Of a DNA stretch of 64,000 bases, positions 57,701-64,000 are shown piece after piece. Under the pieces are notes generated by a model. It worked only from the letters and a program-made list of their open reading frames with translations. It was not told the origin of the DNA and did no database searches. Origin of the DNA: Pseudoalteromonas phenolica (lineage in GTDB: Bacteria; Pseudomonadota; Gammaproteobacteria; Enterobacterales; Alteromonadaceae); the NCBI RefSeq assembly GCF_001444405.1, contig NZ_CP013187.1:1922001-1986000 (forward strand), read 5' to 3'. Each line of letters starts with the position of its first letter. The stretch's first letter is position 1. Made by a program: the position numbers and the translations under genes.

Positions 57701-59359
57701 ATCCCTAGGATCTTCAAAAACAAAAGCGCCAAGGTTAAGTTCATAATCCCAAATGAAAGCATTCATTCCAGAAAGCTTTATTTTATCGCTTATGTTACTT
57801 TCATTGGATGTGGCAAGGTCATTGAAATAAGGCAAGTCATCAATAGCAAAATATCCCAGACCTGCACTATTTCCCATCTCAAAAGCGTGCTCATTCGATT
57901 TCGCAACTAAATGACTTAAGCTTGTTTCAAAAACATAAAGCTCATCACTGAGACCACCTCTGTTAACTCTTAATCCCATCATGATATAAATTACGCCATA
58001 ATGTGGCGTCTCAATGGCTTTTGTGACAATTCCTCCCTCGAGTAGCCTTGACTTTTCAATTTGAATGATGCTTTTCAAATTTGCTCTACTTAAAAACTTT
58101 GTGCTGAGTGGTTTATCTAAGGTCATCTGAATCATTTCAAGATAATTTGAACCTTCACTGACAGATAAAGACTTTATTAAAATTTCAATCTTGGGGTCTC
58201 GCCAAAGCTGCCTAAAATTATCGATATTTTCTACAACTTGAAAATTCAGCTGTCTCAGGCTTTCAAGTTGAGATAAATACCTAAGCTGTTTTTGACTTGC
58301 AAAATGTTCTACAAACAAAGTAGATACAATGGATGTAAACACAATAATTAGTTGTAAAGTGGATGCAGCTTGGTGTGAGAGCTTTTCTGTTTTAATAGAT
58401 GACATTAATTTTATAATTAAGCAAATTGAGAAGAAAAAACCTATACCTGAAATAATAGATTTAATTAATGCTTCGCGAGTACTCTCTTCATAACGTTCAA
58501 TTAAAAACTCTGTATTCTCAAGCATTACCTCAACTATCGAGTAACTATGGTGTATGAGTTCGTCTAAATAAGAAGTACTTAAATCCCACCATTTAAATTT
58601 AGACTCGAAATTTCCCTTTCCTTGAGTCAAGGATAAAAACAATTGGTCAATGTATTGCTTTTTATCTGTTGAATATGGCTTTAAACTTTCATTACCAAGG
58701 GCTTTATCTAATAGGTTTTTATGTTGAGAATAGAGCTTAAAAGCGTGCCTAAGTGCTTCTGTTTTTACTTTTGGTTCCTCAGACGTGATGAATCTAGATA
58801 ATTTAGCCCTGAGCTTTCCTCCTAGTTCAATGGCTCTTAGTAGGGAGTAAATATCTTTTTTCTGAAGTCCTTGCTCTTTATTTAATTGGTTAATAAAACT
58901 TTGCTCGGCTTGGGTAAGTCTTACATGTTTTAAGAGCATATCTACAAGAACGGTATAACCTATAAATATGTTTTCTTTACTTTGATTTGATAACTGATTT
59001 TCTTGCCTTAATATTTTTACATCTTTTTCAATTTTAGATGCTAATTCAATTGTTTTTTGTGAACTAGCACTGAGCTTCATCGCGCGCAAATATTCATTTG
59101 TTTGTTCTAAATATATTGTTAACCTTGAAAAATAATCATCATCTCCTTTGAGCCCAGTTGTCATGCCCCTTTCTCGCTGCAAGCCAAAAATGAGGTTGTT
59201 AATTAATTTAAAATCTTCTAGGTTGGTATCATATTGGGATAAGCTTTTCTTTAAAACTTTGGATTGGTTGTAGTGATTAATTTCTACATAAAATATCGAA
59301 ATACATAGCATTGCCGCTAAGAATAAAATTGTTAGTCTTAAAAAATAATTCACAGCCAA
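54701..59359 (-). CDS. Hybrid sensor histidine kinase with NIT domain, REC and HPt
   Basis: A very large 1552-residue membrane sensor. Order: transmembrane segment (5-27), NIT-like periplasmic helical domain (about 45-295, with LQRERGMTTGL), membrane segments near 300-320 and 333-350, a second extracytoplasmic domain (about 355-560), membrane segment 566-584, one or two PAS-like regions (about 605-720 and 765-890), HisKA with H919 in ATMSHEIRTPMNG, ATPase with DNGKGM and GGTGLGLS, a receiver-like domain without phosphoacceptor (about 1150-1265), a complete receiver (D1344 in TDCHMPLMDGY, K1399) and a C-terminal HPt (H1490). It heads the operon with REC-EAL and receiver genes and diverges from a GAF gene. 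The ligand is not known; nitrate or nitrite is one option. Confidence 0.92.
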   Translation of the reverse strand: MAVNYFLRLTILFLAAMLCISIFYVEINHYNQSKVLKKSLSQYDTNLEDFKLINNLIFGLQRERGMTTGLKGDDDYFSRLTIYLEQTNEYLRAMKLSASSQKTIELASKIEKDVKILRQENQLSNQSKENIFIGYTVLVDMLLKHVRLTQAEQSFINQLNKEQGLQKKDIYSLLRAIELGGKLRAKLSRFITSEEPKVKTEALRHAFKLYSQHKNLLDKALGNESLKPYSTDKKQYIDQLFLSLTQGKGNFESKFKWWDLSTSYLDELIHHSYSIVEVMLENTEFLIERYEESTREALIKSIISGIGFFFSICLIIKLMSSIKTEKLSHQAASTLQLIIVFTSIVSTLFVEHFASQKQLRYLSQLESLRQLNFQVVENIDNFRQLWRDPKIEILIKSLSVSEGSNYLEMIQMTLDKPLSTKFLSRANLKSIIQIEKSRLLEGGIVTKAIETPHYGVIYIMMGLRVNRGGLSDELYVFETSLSHLVAKSNEHAFEMGNSAGLGYFAIDDLPYFNDLATSNESNISDKIKLSGMNAFIWDYELNLGAFVFEDPRDKTELLSTIENKFVWQILTLLCLFLIGLFVSYKSKEKHRKQELLASDNIDTRQLFMNSSEQLASIGSFELNIEKKVLNTSEGFRKLFQLPIKKEFFKAKILLRLLEKNERKKIYQAIRKLAVIDTSQLDITLNSTNLRHFSLVLNIKYNHSTATNSIIGVVKEITNQVNEEQKQKRIQNELDAARKEAVIKMSEAEEERKAAQKLLAIKRSTEKLLQEAINSFPASIILLDHNQKVAIKNLFPDPLNQNEQDCFTFMGVEIKTGESIFSLISMLPLAHKSELVEMLNISTQIELYCEHIKCRYETPHAELWFEILVKNIKTDSEKYTLIYQTNITSDMNFSDELNAAKVKAEQANEAKSRFLATMSHEIRTPMNGVIGMLDMLFQSKLDPEQTHLTHVAKSSAQILLRIINDILDFSKIESGKMELETVPFDWLEIVKELAELLSYQASSKHLKLAFYFSKDLASKQVGDPIRLRQILLNLAGNALKFTKTTATQSGVVEITFTLSKEPNTYCICVKDNGKGMTSKQVDKLFNPFEQADNSVQRKYGGTGLGLSITGKLIEMMKGRIECQSLEGVGTSFSVHLPLSVNVKENCEELNFAHLKIAVVGDEDKFELDIANHLQLRNAYCEIIPKELFNAQLIDGQKFDYLIITAESFQQFTTEGRVVFVDNSSCHYIVLDNNLDKLPKAADISISNISLHPYYALKVVEHIAKLENLIESDTVEEVLSNSGTLPSIEEAQANRQLILVVEDNVYNQDLFKRQLAMLGFQCVVADNGKVALQLLEQFDFSLIITDCHMPLMDGYEFTRKRRKMESQNNLSYLPIIAATANALDGEMEKCLAVGMDDYLAKPIVLQALSKKVNSLLDRKQKNNQQDTLGKMSSFEKYDTEKPKYFSFEVLEEYVGDDKEIQLMFLESFVRDTKKLIEQLDCDDLTTVKDIAHQIKTSAKAVGSKKLAELFSELEATSEQDSIANIEHSIDSCLQTFSHAENEIASILKYNKTIL

Positions 59360-59422
59360 ACCCTGTAAGAAGCATCAAAGCAAACTATAGTTTAAATACT
59401 AAAACTGTCTAATAGGCTAATT

Positions 59423-59926
59423 ATGCAAAAACCGCCCACTCCCAATAATGAATTATCGCGGTTAAAATATTTAAATTCGCTTCAACTATTAGATACTGAA
59501 GGAGATATTGATTTAGATAGAATTACTCAGTTCGCAGCTAAGCTATTTTGTGTCCCTGTGGCTCTAATTAGTATCGTAGACGAGGAAAGGCAATGGTTTA
59601 AATCGAAGGTAGGCCTAGAAGCAACGCAAACTCCCAGAGATATTTCTTTTTGCGGTCATGCCATTTTAGGTGACTCAACTTTCGTTGTTGAAAATACACT
59701 TTTAGACGAGCGATTTTCAGATAATCCTCTTGTCACGGGTGAAGTATCAATTAGATTTTATGCTGGCGTGCCATTAAAAATGCTCTCTGGATTCAAGATT
59801 GGTACACTCTGCATTATCGACAATCAACCAAGGGAGTTCAGAAAACAAGATGCTGAAATATTGGAAAAACTTGCTAGTAAAATTGTGAAAACGCTAGAAG
59901 AAAAACACGTCAGAACACTTAAATAA
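59423..59926 (+). CDS. GAF domain protein
   Basis: A 167-residue single-domain GAF protein: LDRITQFAAKLFCVPVALISIVDEERQWFKSKVGL, DISFCGHAIL, and IRFYAGVPLKM...IGTLCIIDNQPREF are typical of GAF domains found beside c-di-GMP enzymes and kinases. No output domain is attached. The chromophore-binding cysteine of phytochromes is not evident. It diverges from the hybrid kinase gene with 63 bp between the starts, so both may share a regulatory region. It may bind a small ligand and modulate the neighbouring pathway; this is inference. Confidence 0.85.
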   Translation: MQKPPTPNNELSRLKYLNSLQLLDTEGDIDLDRITQFAAKLFCVPVALISIVDEERQWFKSKVGLEATQTPRDISFCGHAILGDSTFVVENTLLDERFSDNPLVTGEVSIRFYAGVPLKMLSGFKIGTLCIIDNQPREFRKQDAEILEKLASKIVKTLEEKHVRTLK

Positions 59927-59981
59927 GATGTAATTAGATTAAGCTTTACAGAGCTAACTTTGATAAAAAATTAGTTCAGTG

Positions 59982-60233
59982 TTATTTGAAGTGAACTTTT
60001 CCCCCCACAATTTTAAGCGCAGGAGTGCCTCTTATTAACGTTTTTCGTGCAAATTCAATTTTGCATGTCTGGCAATGTATTTGATCTTCGGTATAGTCTT
60101 CAACAATTCGCTCCACGAAACATTTTACTAAAGCGCCTTTACCGCCCTTTCTGTATTTGAATAATTGAGTCCGACATTTCATACAAAAAATATCTACCGT
60201 TCTCACAGGCCCTTTTTTATTCGGTTTTGCCAT
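59982..60233 (-). CDS. Small protein with two CxxC pairs (zinc-ribbon-like)
   Basis: An 83-residue basic protein with CMKC (residues 17-20) and CQTC (about 54-57), the spacing of a zinc ribbon, plus KGGKGALVKC between. No family name comes to mind. The C-terminus (TLIRGTPALKIVGGKVHFK) looks strand-rich. The overall pattern recalls small RNA- or DNA-associated zinc ribbons. It lies 4 bp downstream of the cupin gene and probably belongs to one transcript with the cupin and hydrolase genes. Confidence 0.7.
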   Translation of the reverse strand: MAKPNKKGPVRTVDIFCMKCRTQLFKYRKGGKGALVKCFVERIVEDYTEDQIHCQTCKIEFARKTLIRGTPALKIVGGKVHFK

Positions 60234-60237
60234 TCTA

Positions 60238-60555
60238 TTACCTATAAAAAACAGCCAACCAAATTGTTGGCTGATGATTTGAGGTTTGTTTAACTTTGTG
60301 CTTTTTGTGGGCAGGTATATTTAATGAATCTCCTTTTTCTAGCCTCACACACTTGCCATTTTCAAATTCAATTACCCCAAACCCTTCTAAGACCATCACC
60401 CATTCATGCTCGTCTTGGTCGTACCAACCTGTTGCAGGTGAGCTATGTCCTTGAGAGATAATTCGTTCGACCCGAACAGAATCAGTACTGATTAGATCTT
60501 CAAAGACCTCACTTGATAAGTCACCTGGAATATTTTTAAGTAAGTTAACTGTCAT
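60238..60555 (-). CDS. Small cupin protein
   Basis: A 105-residue single-domain cupin. The two cupin motifs are recognisable: motif 1 around WYDQDEHEWVMVLEGFGVIEF (with E and one H) and motif 2 around KGDSLNIPAHKKHKV. The metal set is incomplete compared with the classical G(X)5HXH pattern, since the first histidine pair is replaced by D-E-H-E-W. This resembles the small cupins annotated as phosphoribosylaminoimidazole-carboxylase-unrelated sugar-binding or dioxygenase-like proteins; no function can be named. It lies 4 bp downstream of the hydrolase gene and 4 bp before the zinc-ribbon gene. Confidence 0.78.
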   Translation of the reverse strand: MTVNLLKNIPGDLSSEVFEDLISTDSVRVERIISQGHSSPATGWYDQDEHEWVMVLEGFGVIEFENGKCVRLEKGDSLNIPAHKKHKVKQTSNHQPTIWLAVFYR

Positions 60556-60559
60556 TCGC

Positions 60560-61540
60560 TTAAGTTATGGCTGTTGGCTTTAATTTCTCATCTGTTGCAT
60601 GTTTTTCAGCTAAATTAATTTTCTCTGATAACCAGTTTTTTAACTGAAATGCGACCTCAGGCATTATGTCATTTTTACAAGCATGTTTGTAGCTGGCTAG
60701 TGAAGGCAAACCTGTTTGTAACCGCAAAGTATGGTCCATATTTTTGATGATATGTGTACTTATTGATGCGTTTGTAACCTTGGCGATGAGCTTAGTATCA
60801 TCAGGGTGACATTGAAAGTCCTTCTCACCTCCAATGGCTAATATCGGTTTTATCGTGTTAGCCAGGTGCGACTTGACATCATAATTAAATGTTTCTCTGT
60901 AGAACTTGGTGCTTACTTTGTGAAAGCCAACTCTCACTGTTGGTTTATCGGTACTTTCAACTTTAGCTCGTAAATCTCGCATAGTTTTAGCAGGGTCTTT
61001 GGTGTATAAAAAGAGCCTTAAGATCTTACCTTTTAAGCCCTTCAGAGCGTCGAGATCTCGATTCATTACTTCAGCATTTTTAATACCATCTTTTTCAAAG
61101 CTACGAAGGCTAGCGCAAAGCATAATTAACCCTGAAATAAGTTTATTATTGTTTGCTATTTCTGGCGCTAGACAAGCCCCTTCACTATGCCCTAATACAT
61201 AAATGGCATCAGTATTAACTTGTTTATGAGTTGATATATGATTGATCGCTGCATGAGCATCCAAAACAACTTCTTCTAAGCCAGCAGTTTTAAAATCTCC
61301 TTCACTTTTACCTGCACCACGTTTGTCATAACAAAAAGTGGCGTAACCAGCTTCAATTAACTGCTCTGAAAGTTGTTTAAAAATATTCGTGTCAAAACCA
61401 TTAATATTGCCATCTCTGTCTTGCTGACCACTGCCGTGAACCATGACTAGGCAAGGAAATGTGCCCTTGCTTTTCGGTACTGACAATGTACCTTTTAAGC
61501 TTAGCATTTGTGACTTAAATACAATCTCTTCCTGCACCAT
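60560..61540 (-). CDS. Alpha/beta hydrolase
   Basis: A 326-residue serine hydrolase: oxyanion-hole MVHGSGQQDRDGN (33-45), YDKRGAGKSEG near 71, the nucleophile elbow GHSEGA with S119, and likely acid and base in GGEKDFQCH and NMDHTLR. No signal peptide is seen, so it is cytoplasmic. The family includes prolyl-oligopeptidase-like esterases, acyl hydrolases and dienelactone hydrolases; the substrate is not apparent. It is the first gene of a tight three-gene set with the cupin and the zinc-ribbon protein. AAGGAG precedes the ATG. Confidence 0.85.
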   Translation of the reverse strand: MVQEEIVFKSQMLSLKGTLSVPKSKGTFPCLVMVHGSGQQDRDGNINGFDTNIFKQLSEQLIEAGYATFCYDKRGAGKSEGDFKTAGLEEVVLDAHAAINHISTHKQVNTDAIYVLGHSEGACLAPEIANNNKLISGLIMLCASLRSFEKDGIKNAEVMNRDLDALKGLKGKILRLFLYTKDPAKTMRDLRAKVESTDKPTVRVGFHKVSTKFYRETFNYDVKSHLANTIKPILAIGGEKDFQCHPDDTKLIAKVTNASISTHIIKNMDHTLRLQTGLPSLASYKHACKNDIMPEVAFQLKNWLSEKINLAEKHATDEKLKPTAIT

Positions 61541-61568
61541 TTCTTCTCCTTGAAGCTAAAAATAAGCT

Positions 61569-61766
61569 TTATTCTTCTGGGTCTTGAGGATGTACTTCGG
61601 TTACCACTTTTTGTACGATTTTCACCCTACCCGACTTTACTAATGCATCACGCAAAATATACTCTATTTGCGCGTTTACACTGCGTAAGTCATCGTCAGC
61701 CCAGCGCTGTACTGCGGCTAATACATCAGGGTTTATTCTAAGTGGGTAACTTTTCTTACTGGCCAA
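61569..61766 (-). CDS. Arc/ribbon-helix-helix regulator (TTG start)
   Basis: A 65-residue protein of the ribbon-helix-helix (Arc) type: N-terminal KSYPLRINPDVLAAVQRWADDD supplies the DNA-contacting strand and first helix, and SVNAQIEYILRDALVKSGR the second helix. It begins with TTG, preceded by AAGAGG six bases upstream; no ATG fits. It lies 62 bp downstream of the SPFH gene on the same strand, with a hairpin in between, so it is probably partly co-transcribed. Such small proteins bind palindromic DNA as dimers of dimers; the 27-bp palindrome before the SPFH gene is a candidate target, which is inference only. Confidence 0.8.
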   Translation of the reverse strand: MASKKSYPLRINPDVLAAVQRWADDDLRSVNAQIEYILRDALVKSGRVKIVQKVVTEVHPQDPEE

Positions 61767-61786
61767 AACGAGCCTCTTAAAATTGC

Positions 61787-61812
61787 TAAGTCGAAGCTTA
61801 CACTTCGACTTA
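61787..61812 (-). repeat. Hairpin between SPFH and RHH genes
   Basis: A perfect 10-bp dyad (TAAGTCGAAG / CTTCGACTTA) with a 6-base loop. On the minus strand a short TTTT follows a few bases later, so it could attenuate transcription into the RHH gene. Confidence 0.6.
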
Positions 61813-61828
61813 ATTTGAAAATCAGATA

Positions 61829-62677
61829 TTAGTAAAGGCTACCTGCATTGACCACAGGTTGCGTATTTTGCTCGGCGCATAATACCACCAGCAAGTTGCT
61901 AACCATAGCCGCTTTGCGCTCTTCGTCTAGCTCTACGATTTCTCGTTCAGACAATCTGCTTAGCGCTAGCTCCACCATGCCAACCGCACCATCTACGATT
62001 TTTTGTCTTGCAGCAATAATGGCTGAAGCTTGTTGACGTTGTAACATGGCACTGGCAATTTCTGATGCATAGGCAAGGTGTGAAATTCTAGCTTCATGTA
62101 CTTTTACACCTGCTTTTGCCAATCTGTCTTGAATTTCTGTTTTTAGTGCTTCAGAGACTTGAATTGGGTGACTACGCAATGCAATTTCATCACCGTCATG
62201 TTGATCGTATGGATAAGCGCTCGACATATTTCTAAGCGCCGCTTCACTTTGAATGTTTACAAAGCTTTCGTAGTCATCTACTTCAAATACGGCCTCTGCG
62301 GTGTCATTCACTGACCACACAACCACAGTGGCAATCTCAATCGGGTTACCATGCGCATCATTGACTTTGATTTTGTTACTTTCAAAATTTCTTAATCTTA
62401 AAGAAATATTTCTGCGAATAAAGAATGGGACAGTCCAGCGCAAACCATTTTCTTTCACTGTTCCTACGTAACTGCCAAACAAAGTGAGGACACGACCTTG
62501 ATTTGGCTGAACCATAAATAAACCTGCTAAACATGCCACACTAAGCACGGCTAGAAGGACAAATAAAATGCTACTACCATTTACTGGATTGAATTGGCTT
62601 AAACAGGCTAATGCAATTGCAATAAAAATCACGCTTGCAACATACCCGTTTGCTGAGAATCCTTTTATTTCTTTCAT
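61829..62677 (-). CDS. SPFH (band 7) membrane protein
   Basis: A 282-residue SPFH/stomatin-type protein. Two hydrophobic segments near the N-terminus (about 8-24 and 31-52) anchor it; QPNQGRVLTLFGSYVGTVKENGLRWTVPFF begins the SPFH domain, followed by IEIATVVVWSVNDTAEAVFEVDDYESFVNIQSEAALR. The C-terminal helical part (ARQKIVDGAVGMVELALSRLSE, DEERKAAMVSNLLVVL) promotes oligomers. Such proteins form membrane microdomains and often control proteases. The ATG at 62677 has GGAG six bases upstream; the first in-frame start at 62692 overlaps the palindrome. It is preceded by a promoter with a 27-bp palindrome. Confidence 0.9.
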   Translation of the reverse strand: MKEIKGFSANGYVASVIFIAIALACLSQFNPVNGSSILFVLLAVLSVACLAGLFMVQPNQGRVLTLFGSYVGTVKENGLRWTVPFFIRRNISLRLRNFESNKIKVNDAHGNPIEIATVVVWSVNDTAEAVFEVDDYESFVNIQSEAALRNMSSAYPYDQHDGDEIALRSHPIQVSEALKTEIQDRLAKAGVKVHEARISHLAYASEIASAMLQRQQASAIIAARQKIVDGAVGMVELALSRLSEREIVELDEERKAAMVSNLLVVLCAEQNTQPVVNAGSLY

Positions 62678-62690
62678 TGAAAACTCCATC

Positions 62691-62717
62691 AATGTGATAT
62701 CAAGTTGATATCACATT
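62691..62717. promoter_or_regulatory. Perfect 27-bp palindrome, candidate operator of the SPFH operon
   Basis: Arms AATGTGATATCAA and TTGATATCACATT, 13 bp each, are perfect around a single central G at 62704. It lies 14 bp before the SPFH start codon and overlaps a predicted -10 box. This length of perfect symmetry is well beyond chance in AT-rich DNA and typical of a repressor site (GntR, Arc/RHH or similar). Confidence 0.82.
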
Positions 62718-62741
62718 AGATCGAGTTTAGTTTTTAAGCAA
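62713..62741 (-). promoter_or_regulatory. Putative promoter of the SPFH gene
   Basis: On the minus strand a -35 TTGCTT (62741-62736) and -10 TAATGT (62718-62713) are 17 bp apart, upstream of the ATG at 62677. The -10 box overlaps the 27-bp palindrome, so a bound repressor would block RNA polymerase. Confidence 0.6.
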
Positions 62742-62899
62742 GCATTTTGTTCCTATAACCATGTAGTCTATTTGTAACTATTTATTTTATTCTCGATAGA
62801 TGCGATTGACTTATCATTTAGAAAATCCAGTTTAAATGCTTGGTAAGCTTGTTCTATTTCATTTGTAACGCATAAGCCATTAACAATGATTTATTAATT

Positions 62900-62969
62900 G
62901 GTTTTAAAACCGTTTGAACATCGCTTTGCCAACTTTTTTAGTATGCCAAACCATAAAGTTAGCAAAGCG
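62900..62969 (-). repeat. Two dyads downstream of the TPR gene
   Basis: A 15-bp inverted repeat with one mismatch (62922-62936 and 62955-62969, CGCTTTGCCAACTTT / AAAGTTAGCAAAGCG, 18-base loop) is followed at 62900-62911 by the perfect 12-bp palindrome GGTTTTAAAACC. The first is a likely terminator region of the TPR gene, although no T-run follows it. Apart from these and the SPFH operator, the 62693-63011 gap holds no gene. Confidence 0.6.
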
Positions 62970-63011
62970 TCAGTGGAGGTTTTGTCTCGAAATGCAAATG
63001 AATAATTTCAA

Positions 63012-64000
63012 CTACAGGATAGGCACCCTCTTAACTCGACGTGCTTGCTTGATATTAAACAAGTTTGTTTTAAGCGCTTGGTAATCTTTAAGTAGATTAT
63101 CACTTTGTCCTTGTTGCTCTAACGAAGTATAAATAATATTGGATTCTAATAAATACTCTTTAGAGAACCCGCTTTGCACTGCTTTCTTTGCCAACTGTAA
63201 AAATTGATCAGGGTCTTTGTTACTTAACGCAGTGAGCGAAGCGATAAAATGATTGGAGTATGTATCAGCTTCTGAAGGTTTCCCCTTCACATTTCTATTA
63301 TTATCGTCAGCCAAATTGGCGAGCAACAGCGCTAGCTTTGCATATTTACTTTGGCTATTAGCAATTCGCTCTAAATGAACAAGTGACTTATCTACTTTTC
63401 CTTGTAACTCTAAAGCACTTGCCATGAGTAGATGGGCTTCAATAAAGTTTGGCTTTAATGTCAGTAATTCAATTAAGGCTTTTTCTGCTTTCTCATATTC
63501 TTTAGTCGCCAAGAAATACTCGGCTTGAGTCAGTAAATAAAACGCATCTTGCGGAGTAGACGCAATTAAGGATTCCAAATGACGTTCACTCCAACTAAAC
63601 ATGTTTTTATTTAACAGAACCTGAGCACGAATCTTTTGTACAAGCGGATTGTCAGGTTGTAGCTTATGCGCAATTTGGATCGCTTGCCACGCCCCTGAAA
63701 TATCGCCACGGTGATTCAATGCGCTAGATTTGACGGCATGAGCGTTCACCCATTTAGGCGAAAGTGAAATGGCTTTGTTAGCACTTTCAATGGCGTTTTT
63801 ATATTTCCCCTGCTCAATTTGTACATTACCAAGCGCAACATAAGGCCAAGGTTGGCTGTTCGAAGCGTTAACTGCCTTTACTGCAAATTGATAGGCTTGT
63901 ATTAAATCGTCTTGATTGGCTCCATATAACTTATGCTTAGTTAAATACAATTCGCTTAATATTGAGAAAATAGCGACTTTATTACTGGCTTGATTGATTG
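63012..64000 (-). CDS. TPR-repeat protein, partial (5' end off window)
   Basis: The frame is open to the right edge of the window; translation of the last 48 bases continues (INQASNKVAIFSILSELYLTK), and the TTG at 63950 is not a true start. At least six TPR units are visible, for example PYVALGNVQIEQGKYKNAIESANKAISLSP, YFLATKEYEKAEKALIELLTLKP and LLMASALELQGKVDKSLVHLERI. The C-terminal part (about 60 residues) ends VKRVPIL. TPR arrays mediate protein contacts; such proteins in Alteromonadales often work in exopolysaccharide or protein-sorting (PEP-CTERM) systems, but no neighbour here confirms this. Confidence 0.85.
   Translation of the reverse strand, partial: INQASNKVAIFSILSELYLTKHKLYGANQDDLIQAYQFAVKAVNASNSQPWPYVALGNVQIEQGKYKNAIESANKAISLSPKWVNAHAVKSSALNHRGDISGAWQAIQIAHKLQPDNPLVQKIRAQVLLNKNMFSWSERHLESLIASTPQDAFYLLTQAEYFLATKEYEKAEKALIELLTLKPNFIEAHLLMASALELQGKVDKSLVHLERIANSQSKYAKLALLLANLADDNNRNVKGKPSEADTYSNHFIASLTALSNKDPDQFLQLAKKAVQSGFSKEYLLESNIIYTSLEQQGQSDNLLKDYQALKTNLFNIKQARRVKRVPIL

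Noticed and set aside
1..64000. CRISPR arrays, insertion sequences, prophage, tRNA or rRNA genes
   Set aside because: No regularly spaced repeats, transposase or phage genes, or cloverleaf-like sequences were seen on either strand by reading.

Overview
The window is AT-rich, densely coded DNA from a marine gammaproteobacterium of the Alteromonadales; the closest fit from memory is Pseudoalteromonas. Reasons are the thrS-infC-rpmI-rplT operon with an AUU-started infC, a GlnS very close to the E. coli enzyme, proteins resembling DUF3010 and DUF3083 (families I associate with this order), and a LiuR-type branched-chain amino acid regulon with the same gene order as I recall for Shewanella. I see no insertion sequence, prophage, CRISPR array, rRNA or tRNA gene. 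Two genes are cut by the window edges: an M14 carboxypeptidase at the left and a TPR protein at the right.

Layout. 1-7 kb: partial M14 peptidase, YbbO-like reductase, the translation operon thrS-infC-rpmI-rplT (minus strand), an endonuclease/exonuclease/phosphatase-fold protein and a DUF3010 protein. 7-12.4 kb: a small unknown protein, a Ser/Thr-kinase-like protein, glnS, and a DUF3083-like protein that looks internally duplicated. 12.4-16.1 kb: a chemoreceptor with a nitrate/nitrite-sensing-like (NIT) domain and a long poly-HAMP-like repeat array, followed by a periplasmic solute-binding-like protein in the same transcript. 16.2-32.5 kb: the catabolic core. A seven-gene valine/isoleucine operon (minus strand) and liuR-liuABCDE plus two CoA-transferase genes (leucine to acetoacetate and acetyl-CoA, plus strand) diverge from one 316-bp control region with LiuR-like palindromes. 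32.6-42.1 kb: M16 lipoprotein peptidase, a small unknown protein, a secreted Calx-beta protein, ppk2 with a lysine/alanine-rich coiled-coil partner, then an acetoacetate-decarboxylase-like protein paired with a large FAD oxidoreductase. 42.3-52.2 kb: a long-form aconitase B, an unusual EIIC-EAL membrane fusion, and a LysR gene divergent from hutH-hutU (histidine to imidazolonepropionate). 52.2-60 kb: a three-gene signalling operon (1552-residue hybrid kinase with NIT domain, REC-EAL protein, receiver protein) with a divergent GAF protein. 60-64 kb: zinc-ribbon, cupin, alpha/beta hydrolase, ribbon-helix-helix and SPFH proteins, the last behind a perfect 27-bp palindrome, then the TPR protein.

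How it fits together. Leucine, valine/isoleucine and histidine degradation feed acetyl-CoA, propionyl-CoA and glutamate into the TCA cycle, in which aconitase B acts. Around this core lie several nutrient- or redox-sensing proteins: two NIT-domain receptors, an EIIC-EAL protein and a REC-EAL protein that should lower c-di-GMP. The least explained items are the ADC-like/FAD-oxidoreductase pair, the EIIC-EAL fusion, the poly-HAMP chemoreceptor, the PPK2/coiled-coil pair, the duplicated DUF3083-like protein and the SPFH/RHH locus with its long palindrome.
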